Below are positions 57,800-64,000 of a stretch of 64,000 bases of DNA, piece by piece. The DNA comes from JBBQNR01 sp963774075 (GTDB taxonomy: Bacteria; Actinomycetota; Thermoleophilia; Solirubrobacterales; JBBDJG01). Each line of letters starts with the position of its first letter. Position 1 is the stretch's first letter. A model generated the notes under the pieces. The model saw only the letters and a program-made list of their open reading frames with translations, made no database searches and was not told the DNA's origin. Made by a program: the position numbers and the translations under genes. Location: positions 871,667 through 935,666 of the forward strand of contig CAVZDP010000003.1 of assembly GCA_963774075.1 (NCBI GenBank). The letters run 5' to 3'.

Positions 57800-59200
57800 C
57801 TAGCCTTTGCGGCAGGGAACGGTGAAGCGATCGCGCGTGCGCCCGGCGGTGTCGATCGCCTTCCCGCGCAGGAGGTGGCGCCCGGCGGTGATACGAAGCC
57901 GGTGATAGAAGAGGCCGCGTCGCGCCGACCAGCGGGGCTTGCGCCGCGTGGCGAAGGGCGTCAGGCGGGCGCCGCCGCCGCCCGTCACCACGTACACGAT
58001 CCCGCGCCGGCTGCGCCGCCCGCCCCGGAGCGGCTTCGACCGCTCGTAGTTCTGTATGTGGCCGTTGAGAACGAGATCCACGCCGCCTCGCGTCAGCAGC
58101 GGGATGATGCGGTGCCGGCGGTGCTTGCGCGTCCCGCTGCGGTAGCCGCGGCCACTCGACCACAGCGGGTGGTGGAAGTACGCGATCTTGCAGCGCGCGC
58201 CCGAGCTTCGGAGCAGTCCACGCGCCCAGCTCTTCTGCACCGGGCCGACCCGGTTGGAGTCGAGCGCCACGAACAGCACGCCGCCATGGCTGAAGCTGTA
58301 GTAGCGCTCGTTGCCGGGTAGCGCGAAGTAACGCTTGTAGTTGGCGAGCCCGTAGTAGTCGTGGTTGCCGACGCTCGGCCACAGCGAGCGGACCGAGATG
58401 AAGTTGCGAAGCGGTTCGAGCACGTAGTTCCGGTACTCCTCCTCGTTGCCGAAGATCTGCGCGTTGTCGCCGGTGGTGATCGCAAAGTCGATGCGGTCGG
58501 CCGACAACCTGCGCAGGTTCGCGCGCGCCGCCGGCGTCGGCGTGCCGAAGTCCCCGATCACGCCGAAGCTGAACTGCGCGGGCGATACGCCCGGCGTCAC
58601 CAGCTCGGCGGTCTCCCCGAGACGGCCGTCCGACTCCCAGCGGTAGCGATAGGCGGTTCCCGGCGCGAGGTCCTTCACGACCACGACGTGGTCCCGCCGC
58701 GGAACCGGGTCCCGCTCAACGATGCGCTCCGGCCCGCCGAGGGCGCCGAAGTGCAGGCTCGTCGTGGCCGGCGTGTAGGTCTGCCAGACGATCACAGCGC
58801 GTGTTGGTGAAAGTTGCTGGAGGTACGGCGGCAGCTCTAGGCCGGCGGCGAAGGGTGGGGTGGTGACCTCCACCGGAGGGGCCTCCGCGGTCCGTCCCTC
58901 GGGGTCGACGGCACGCACCACGTAGCTGTGGCGGCTGCTCTCTGCGAGCCAGGGATCGACCACCCCGAGCTCTGTGGTGTCCGCGATCAGGACACCGTCG
59001 CGCAGCACCTGGTAGCGCTCGAGGGCCGGTGTGGACCCCGGCGGGGGCTCGACGCCGGGCCGCCACGTGAGCTTTGTCTGGTCGGGGCGCTGCGCTTCGG
59101 CGTACACATCACGTGGCGGCTCAGGGCCGGGAGCGGCCGTCGCCGGAGGCGCCGACAGCGCGGCCGAGAGCGCAACGATGATCACTGCCGCAGCACGCAC
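57800..59200 (-). CDS. Secreted purple-acid-phosphatase-like metallophosphoesterase
   Basis: 466 aa from GTG 59200; the longer frame upstream lies inside asd and is not protein-like. Signal peptide RAAAVIIVALSAALSAPPATAA. A fibronectin-type region comes first (DQTKLTWRPGVEPPPG, SRHSYVVRAVDPEGRT), then a second beta-domain (AVIVWQTYTPATTSLHFG), then the metal centre: FGVIGDFGTP, TTGDNAQIFGN, SVGNHDYYG, FHHPLWSSG and LNGHIQNYERS. The order matches purple acid phosphatases. Exported phosphomonoesterase or phosphodiesterase; substrate unknown. It follows asd by 35 bp. Confidence 0.9.
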   Translation of the reverse strand: MRAAAVIIVALSAALSAPPATAAPGPEPPRDVYAEAQRPDQTKLTWRPGVEPPPGSTPALERYQVLRDGVLIADTTELGVVDPWLAESSRHSYVVRAVDPEGRTAEAPPVEVTTPPFAAGLELPPYLQQLSPTRAVIVWQTYTPATTSLHFGALGGPERIVERDPVPRRDHVVVVKDLAPGTAYRYRWESDGRLGETAELVTPGVSPAQFSFGVIGDFGTPTPAARANLRRLSADRIDFAITTGDNAQIFGNEEEYRNYVLEPLRNFISVRSLWPSVGNHDYYGLANYKRYFALPGNERYYSFSHGGVLFVALDSNRVGPVQKSWARGLLRSSGARCKIAYFHHPLWSSGRGYRSGTRKHRRHRIIPLLTRGGVDLVLNGHIQNYERSKPLRGGRRSRRGIVYVVTGGGGARLTPFATRRKPRWSARRGLFYHRLRITAGRHLLRGKAIDTAGRTRDRFTVPCRKG

Positions 59201-59235
59201 GGACGCAATTGTGGCAGCGGCCCGACTGCCGGACG

Positions 59236-60285
59236 TCAGCTGTGCGCCACGGCTTCGCCGCGCGCGCCGACGAGGCCGCGCTCGCGCAGCAGCTCGGCGA
59301 GTTGTACGGCGTTGGTGGCGGCGCCCTTGCGCAGGTTGTCCGACACGACCCACAGGTTCAGGCAGCGCTCGTGCGTGGGGTCGCGGCGCACGCGGCCGAC
59401 GAGCACGTCGTCGCGGCCGGCTGCGTCCACCGGCATCGGATAACGCCCCTGCGCGGGGTCGTCCACGACCACGACGCCTGGAAAGGCGGCCAGGACCTCG
59501 CGGCAGCGCTCCGGCGACAGGTCTCGCGCCGTCTGCACGTTGACCGACTCCGAATGCCCTGCATAGACCGGCACCCGGACGCACGTCGCCGATACCTTCA
59601 CGCTGTTGTCGCCGAGGATCTTGAGCGTCTCGGCCATCATCTTGCGCTCCTCGGTCGTGTAGTCGTCGCCGTCCTTGAACGTCTCGACCTGGGGCAGCAC
59701 GTTGAATGCGATTTGATGTGGATAGACCGATGAGCTGACGGGGTCGTCGTCGAGCACCGAGCGGGCCTGCTCGCGCAACTCCTGCACCGCGGCCTGACCC
59801 GTGCCCGAGGTCGACTGGTAGGTGGACACGACGACGCGCTCGATCGTCGCCTCGTCGTGGATCGGCTTGAGCGCCATCACCATCTGCATGGTGGAGCAGT
59901 TCGGGTTCGCGACGATGCCCCGGTGCCCGTCGAGGTCGCCGGGGTTCACTTCGGCGATCACGAGCGGCACGTGCTCCTCCATCCGCCACGCGCTCGAGTT
60001 GTCGATCACCACACAGCCGCGCTCCGCGAAGCGCGGAGCCCACTCGCGCGAGACCGAGCCGCCCGCGGAGAAGAGCGCGACATCGAAGCCGTCGATCGCT
60101 CCTTCCTCGAGGGTCCGCACCGAAAGCGTCTCGTCTCCGAATGGGACCTGGCGACCGGCTGAGCGCGCTGAGGCGAAGGCGACCACCTCGCGCGTCGGAA
60201 GCCGGCGCTCGGCCAGCACTTCGAGCATGGTGGAGCCGACCACGCCCGTCGCCCCGACGACGGCCACGCGTAGCCCGGCGCTCAT
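59236..60285 (-). CDS. asd: Aspartate-semialdehyde dehydrogenase
   Basis: 349 aa. Reduces aspartyl phosphate to aspartate semialdehyde, for lysine/diaminopimelate, threonine and methionine. RVAVVGATGVVGSTMLEVL is the NADP loop; VANPNCSTMQMVMALKP holds the catalytic Cys; STYQSTSGTGQAAV and PVYAGHSESVNV hold further active-site residues, with the catalytic His in GHSE. Start overlaps the lysC stop (ATGA), so the two are co-translated. The operon feeds cell-wall and amino-acid synthesis. Confidence 0.97.
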   Translation of the reverse strand: MSAGLRVAVVGATGVVGSTMLEVLAERRLPTREVVAFASARSAGRQVPFGDETLSVRTLEEGAIDGFDVALFSAGGSVSREWAPRFAERGCVVIDNSSAWRMEEHVPLVIAEVNPGDLDGHRGIVANPNCSTMQMVMALKPIHDEATIERVVVSTYQSTSGTGQAAVQELREQARSVLDDDPVSSSVYPHQIAFNVLPQVETFKDGDDYTTEERKMMAETLKILGDNSVKVSATCVRVPVYAGHSESVNVQTARDLSPERCREVLAAFPGVVVVDDPAQGRYPMPVDAAGRDDVLVGRVRRDPTHERCLNLWVVSDNLRKGAATNAVQLAELLRERGLVGARGEAVAHS

Positions 60286-61568
60286 CGCGTCACCCCCGCG
60301 CCGTCGCCCGAGCCGAGGGCGTCTTCGCGCTGTGGGTCCTCGGCGCCGAGCCCGAACGCCTCGTGCAGCGCCCGTACCGCGTCGGGCACGCGGTCGGCGC
60401 GGATTGCGCAGGAGATCTTGATCGGCGAGGTGGAGATGATCTCGATGTTGATGGCGTGATCACCGAGCGTCTTGAACACCTTGGCCGCGACGCCGGGATG
60501 GCTGCGCATGCCCGCACCGACGATGGAGACGGTCCCCATGCCGTCGTCGGTGATCGGCTGCTCGAGCCCGAGGTCGGCGGTGAGTCGCTGAAGGGTGCGC
60601 CGCGCCGCGGGGAGGTCGTTCTTGGGCAGGGTGAAGGACAGCTCGGCCCGCTGATCGGGTGACACCGGCTCGTTCTGGATGATCATGTCCACGTTGATGT
60701 CGGCTTCGGCGAGCTCGCCGAAGATGCGCCCCGCGATGCCGGGCTCGTCCGGCACGCCCGTGAGCGTGACGCGGGCGTCCTCGGTCGAATGGGTGACTCC
60801 TGTGACGAGCGGGCGTTCCATGGTCTCGTGCTCCCCGAGGACGAGGGTACCGGAGCCGTCTCCGAAGCTCGGGCGCACGCGGATGCGCACCCCGTAGTTG
60901 CGCCCGTACTCGACGGCGCGAAGCTGGAGCACACGCGCTCCGGCGGCGGACATCTCGAGCATCTCCTCGAAAGAGACGAAGGGCAGCTTGCGCGCCTCGG
61001 GCACGATCCTGGGATCGGCCGAGAACACGCCCTCGACGTCGGTGTAGATCTCGCAGACCTCGGCGCCGAGCGCGGCCGCGAGCGCGACGGCGGTCGTGTC
61101 CGAGCCGCCGCGGCCGAGGGTGGTCACGTCCTTGCTGGTCGACACTCCCTGGAAGCCGGCCACCAGGACGATGCGCCGCTGCTCGAGGAGCTCGCGGATG
61201 CGGTCGGCGCGCACGTCGAGGATCCGCGCCTTCGTGTGGGTGGTATCGGTAACGATGCCGGCCTGCGACCCCGACAGAGACACGGCCCTCTTGCCCAGGT
61301 CGTGGATAGCCATCGCGCACAGCGCGCAGGAGATGCGCTCGCCGGTCGAGAGCAGCATGTCCATCTCACGCGGCTCGGGCTCGGGCGAGATCTCGTGAGC
61401 CATCCGGACCAGCTCGTCCGTCGTTGCCCCGCGCGCCGAGAGCACGGCGACGACCTCCTTGCCGTCCTCGTGGGCGCGAACGATCCGGGTCGCAGCGGCC
61501 AGGATGTGCTCCGGGTCCGCGACCGAGGTGCCGCCGAACTTCATCACGATTATGCCGTCGGGTGCCAT
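60282..61568 (-). CDS. lysC: Aspartate kinase
   Basis: 428 aa, ATG start. Phosphorylates aspartate, the first step of the aspartate family. IVMKFGGTSVADPEHI is the kinase signature; VTTLGRGGSDTTAVALAAALG binds substrate; EIYTDVEGVFSADPRIVPEA continues the catalytic region. Two ACT domains end the chain (VTLTGVPDEPGIAGRIFGELAEADINVDMI; VSIVGAGMRSHPGVAAKVFKTLGD), where lysine and/or threonine give feedback inhibition. A second internal start, common in this family, cannot be excluded. Coupled to asd. Confidence 0.97.
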   Translation of the reverse strand: MAPDGIIVMKFGGTSVADPEHILAAATRIVRAHEDGKEVVAVLSARGATTDELVRMAHEISPEPEPREMDMLLSTGERISCALCAMAIHDLGKRAVSLSGSQAGIVTDTTHTKARILDVRADRIRELLEQRRIVLVAGFQGVSTSKDVTTLGRGGSDTTAVALAAALGAEVCEIYTDVEGVFSADPRIVPEARKLPFVSFEEMLEMSAAGARVLQLRAVEYGRNYGVRIRVRPSFGDGSGTLVLGEHETMERPLVTGVTHSTEDARVTLTGVPDEPGIAGRIFGELAEADINVDMIIQNEPVSPDQRAELSFTLPKNDLPAARRTLQRLTADLGLEQPITDDGMGTVSIVGAGMRSHPGVAAKVFKTLGDHAINIEIISTSPIKISCAIRADRVPDAVRALHEAFGLGAEDPQREDALGSGDGAGVTR

Positions 61569-61620
61569 CGCGTCTGAGGATAGACGCAGGTCGGCCGAGC
61601 GGCGTGTGGAGCGCGGGGAG

Positions 61621-62220
61621 CTAGAGCGCCCGGCGACCAGCGAGCGCTCGTCCGAGCGTGACCTCGTCCGCGTACTCGAGGTCGGCGCCGACCGGCAGGC
61701 CGCTTGCCAGCCTGGTGACGGCGGTGTCGCCGCCCAAGGTGTGAATCGCCTCCGCGATGTAGAAGGCCGTCGCCTCGCCGGTCGTGGTCGGGTTGGTCGC
61801 GATCACGACCTCGCTCACCTCGCCGTCGCGCACGCGCGCGACAAGCTCGGAGAGCTTCAGGTCCTCCGGGTCGACACCGTCTATCGGCGACAGGGCTCCC
61901 CCGAGCACGTGGTAGAGGCCGCGGTACTCGTTCGTGCGCTCGATCGGGATCACGTCGGCCGGCTCCTCCACGACGCAGATCACCGAGTGCTCACGGCGCT
62001 GGTCCAGGCACATCTGACAGCGCGGCCCGTCGGCGAGGTTGAAGCAGACCTCGCACAGGCCGACCCGCTCCTTCACCTCGCGGATCGCATCCCCGAGCGA
62101 CAGAGCCTCCTCGTCGCTCACTCGCAGGATGTGGAAGGCCAGGCGCTGCGCCGTACGCTGCCCAATCCCGGGCAGCTTGGACAGCTCAGTGATCAGCCTG
62201 TCTACCGGCGGCGAGAACAC
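61621..62220 (-). CDS. recR: Recombination mediator RecR
   Basis: 199 aa, GTG start. RecFOR-pathway clamp that helps RecA load at gaps. IGQRTAQRLAFHIL is the helix-hairpin-helix; CEVCFNLADGPRCQMC is the four-Cys zinc finger; the Toprim domain begins ICVVEEPADVIPIE, with YHVLGGALSPIDGV and the C-terminal Walker-like TTTGEATAFYIAEAI. Normal length. It is the third gene after dnaX and ybaB. Five AGGAAT repeats sit upstream, the nearest serving as ribosome binding site. Confidence 0.97.
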   Translation of the reverse strand: MFSPPVDRLITELSKLPGIGQRTAQRLAFHILRVSDEEALSLGDAIREVKERVGLCEVCFNLADGPRCQMCLDQRREHSVICVVEEPADVIPIERTNEYRGLYHVLGGALSPIDGVDPEDLKLSELVARVRDGEVSEVVIATNPTTTGEATAFYIAEAIHTLGGDTAVTRLASGLPVGADLEYADEVTLGRALAGRRAL

Positions 62221-62221
62221 A

Positions 62222-62278
62222 CAATTCCTGTGGAGGATTCCTGGCGGATTCCTAAAGAATTCCTAAAGAATTCCTAAA
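62222..62278 (-). repeat. Phased AGGAAT repeats before recR
   Basis: On the minus strand AGGAAT(T/C) occurs five times at intervals of 11, 11, 11 and 13 bp between the end of ybaB and the start of recR. The first overlaps the ybaB TAG stop. The last (AGGAATT) lies 5 nt before the recR GTG and can serve as its ribosome binding site. Confidence 0.75.
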
Positions 62279-62624
62279 GGCCGGGCAGGCCCAGCTCGCC
62301 CAGGCCGCCCAGCCCGGCGACGCCCCCGAGCTTGCGGTTCGCGAGTTCCTGCGCAGAGCGGATCGCCTCGTTCACGGCCGCGAGCACCATGTCCTGGAGC
62401 ATCTCGACATCCTCGGCGTCGGGGCCCTCCCCTTCGCCGCCGAGCGCGCTCGCGTCGATGCGTATCTCCTTCAGCTCGAGGTCTCCCGCGATCTTCACGG
62501 TCACCATGCCGCCCCCCGCCGAGGCCTCGACGACCTCGTCCTTGAGCTGCTCCTGCGCCTTCATCATCTCGGCCTGCATCTCCTGCACCTGCTTGAGCAT
62601 CTTGTTCATGTTCGGCTGGGGCAT
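62274..62624 (-). CDS. Nucleoid-associated protein YbaB/EbfC
   Basis: 116 aa, ATG behind GGAGGA. NMNKMLKQVQEMQAEMMKAQEQLKDEVVEASAGGGMVTVKIAGDLELKEIRIDASALG-type pattern, visible as MLKQVQEMQAEM and GGGMVTVKIAGDLELKEI, is typical of the YbaB fold. Forms tweezer-like dimers that bind DNA. Lies 12 bp after dnaX and before recR, the classic dnaX-ybaB-recR order. C-terminus is Gly/Leu-rich (GVAGLGGLGELGLPGL). Confidence 0.95.
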   Translation of the reverse strand: MPQPNMNKMLKQVQEMQAEMMKAQEQLKDEVVEASAGGGMVTVKIAGDLELKEIRIDASALGGEGEGPDAEDVEMLQDMVLAAVNEAIRSAQELANRKLGGVAGLGGLGELGLPGL

Positions 62625-62636
62625 GACTTCCTCCGG

Positions 62637-64000
62637 TCAGGGTTCTTGGTCGCCTGTCTCCGACTGCTCGGGCGGCCCGTCGCCGGGAGCTTCCTCCAGG
62701 ACGTCTTCCGCGTCGAACAACTCCTTCACGCGCTCGATCGCCTCGTGCTCGCTCGTAGGCTGGTCGCCGGCGTCCTCACCATCGGCGTCGTCGATCAACT
62801 CGAAGCGGAGGACGAGAGTGTGACCGGTGACCTGGCGCACAGCGTCGCGAACACGTTGGTGGTTGGCCGGCGTCTCGATCTTGCGCTTGCTGAAGGCCGC
62901 CGACGGCGGGAAGCCGATCACGAGCGATCCCTCATCCAGCGATGACGGCCGCGCGTCGGCGAGCAGGGCGCCGAGCATCGGCCCGCCCTCGACAGCGCGT
63001 ACCCGGTCGAGCACAGCCGGCCACAGCACCCCCAGCTCCTGCACGACGCGCGGGGCCTCGGGCTCGGCCGGCGCCGGGTCGGCCACCGTGTCGGTCGCCG
63101 GTTCCGCGGCGCGAGCGGGCGCCCCAGGTGAGGGCTTCTCCTCGGCGGGTCCTGCACGCGCGCCCGCTGCTCTCTTCGGCGGCGCAGAAGGCGTCTTGGA
63201 GCCCCCGGCTGTCCGCTCGAGCTGCTCGATCCGCGACAGCAGGGCCTCGATCGATGGGTCAGACCGCGGTCCGGCGGCTTTCAGCAGTGCAAGCTCGAGC
63301 TGGATGCGGGGGTCGGAGCCCTCCTTGACCGCGGCGAGCGCGGCCGACACGAGATCCATCGCGCGCACGGCGTCGGACTGAGGCAGCTCGCGGGCCTGGG
63401 CCTCGAGCCGCTCGGTCTGATCGGCGGTGACGCTGAAGGTGTCGGGCGCCTCGCCGATCGTCTGGATCACGACGAGCTGGCGAAGGTGGGCGACCAGGTC
63501 CCGCATGAACTGGCTCGGGTCGCGCCCCGATGCGCTCAGTTCATCCACCCGCTGGAGAGCCGCCTTCGGATCGCGCCCGACCAGGGCCTCGGTCGTGTCG
63601 AAGATGAGGTCGGCGTCGGCGACGTCGAGCACTTCGAGCACGTCCTCGAACACGACCTTGTTGCCGCCATAGGTGACGAGCTGGTCGAGCGTGCCAATCG
63701 CGTCGCGGAAGCTGCCCGCGGCCGAGCGCGCGATCATGGCGAGCGCGCGGTCGTCGGCCTCGATCGACTCGGAGTTGGAGATCTTGCGCAGGACTTGGGA
63801 GATCTCCTCCAGCGAGGGGCGCTGGAAGTCGAAGCGGTGGCAGCGGTCAACGATCGTCGCCGGGACCTTGTGCGCCTCGGTCGTGGCGAGGACGAAGATC
63901 GTGTTGGGCGGCGGCTCCTCGAGCGTCTTCAGAAGAGCGTTCGGCGGATGTCGAAAACATGTGCGCCTCATCGAGGATGTAGACCTTCCAGCGGCCGAGC
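62637..64000 (-). CDS. dnaX: DNA polymerase III gamma/tau subunit (partial, apparent frameshift)
   Basis: Clamp-loader ATPase, cut at its 5' side by the window edge. At 63943-64000 (minus strand) the sequence reads RWKVYILDEAHMFSTSA, the Walker B region. The next residues expected (x-NALLKTLEEPPP) are present but in another frame: two bases are missing at the 63942/63943 junction. After that the frame is intact for over 430 residues, including FVLATTEAHKVPATIVDRCHRFDF (sensor 1) and the Pro/Ala-rich linker and C-terminal domain. The gene is essential, so a sequencing or assembly error is likeliest; programmed dnaX frameshifting occurs elsewhere in the gene. Confidence 0.9.
   Translation of the reverse strand, partial: SAAGRSTSSMRRTCFRHPPNALLKTLEEPPPNTIFVLATTEAHKVPATIVDRCHRFDFQRPSLEEISQVLRKISNSESIEADDRALAMIARSAAGSFRDAIGTLDQLVTYGGNKVVFEDVLEVLDVADADLIFDTTEALVGRDPKAALQRVDELSASGRDPSQFMRDLVAHLRQLVVIQTIGEAPDTFSVTADQTERLEAQARELPQSDAVRAMDLVSAALAAVKEGSDPRIQLELALLKAAGPRSDPSIEALLSRIEQLERTAGGSKTPSAPPKRAAGARAGPAEEKPSPGAPARAAEPATDTVADPAPAEPEAPRVVQELGVLWPAVLDRVRAVEGGPMLGALLADARPSSLDEGSLVIGFPPSAAFSKRKIETPANHQRVRDAVRQVTGHTLVLRFELIDDADGEDAGDQPTSEHEAIERVKELFDAEDVLEEAPGDGPPEQSETGDQEP

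Noticed and set aside
59201..60043. N-terminal extension of the acid-phosphatase-like gene
   Set aside because: It lies inside asd in another frame; a signal peptide starts at GTG 59200.
63930..63960. Programmed frameshift producing gamma from tau
   Set aside because: Known dnaX frameshifting is at a slippery A-rich site after the ATPase core; this site has none and needs a two-base insertion within the conserved core.

Overview
The window is a high-GC chromosomal segment from an actinobacterium, most likely of the Thermoleophilia / Solirubrobacterales-Gaiellales type. This is inferred from codon use, the adenosylcobalamin-dependent ribonucleotide reductase with NrdR, deazaflavin-type oxidoreductase, secreted SBBP/TolB-like propeller proteins, LmeA-like lipid-binding protein, WS/DGAT acyltransferase and many GTG/TTG starts. 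I ran no search, so the placement is inference. No rRNA, tRNA, CRISPR, prophage or insertion sequence was seen.

Layout. 1-10.3 kb: surface-polysaccharide locus with a GT4 glycosyltransferase cut by the left edge, two large bi-domain glycosyltransferases, two methyltransferases, a Wzt/Wzm-type ABC exporter and a small coiled-coil protein. 10.4-29.9 kb: accessory region rich in exported proteins (lipoprotein, beta-helix protein, penicillin-acylase-type Ntn hydrolase, two large secreted repeat proteins sharing one C-terminal module, TolB-like propeller) mixed with a nitrilase, deazaflavin oxidoreductase, SnoaL-like protein, GNAT protein and an XRE regulator with a perfect palindrome upstream. 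30-42 kb: nrdR-nrdJ under paired NrdR boxes, WS/DGAT, small conserved proteins, NDH-2, and a CBS-Hsp20-Lon proteostasis operon. 42-56 kb: ion transporter, mdh plus a 2-hydroxyacid dehydrogenase, an AT-hook/winged-helix DNA-binding protein, isocitrate dehydrogenase, an AidB-like acyl-CoA dehydrogenase, an RTX-like protein, a site-2 protease and sdhA-sdhB-sdhE, which encodes a type-E-like succinate:quinone oxidoreductase. 56-64 kb: GT92-like glycosyltransferase, secreted purple-acid-phosphatase-like enzyme, lysC-asd, and dnaX-ybaB-recR with dnaX cut by the right edge and apparently frameshifted.

The most unusual signal is a dispersed ~65-bp repeat. It is seen singly near 7.8 kb, as a hairpin fragment at 37.7 kb, as a degenerate copy at 43.5 kb, as a near-identical four-unit tandem array at 46.5 kb, and inverted inside the sdh operon at 53.7 kb. 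Its core hairpin changes by compensatory substitutions while its flanks (GAATATC and CACCTAAAGT) stay fixed. It sits mostly between convergent genes and supplies the last codons and stop of two of them. A second theme is that many starts have a TAnnnT -10 hexamer 6-9 nt upstream and no Shine-Dalgarno site, suggesting widespread leaderless transcription.
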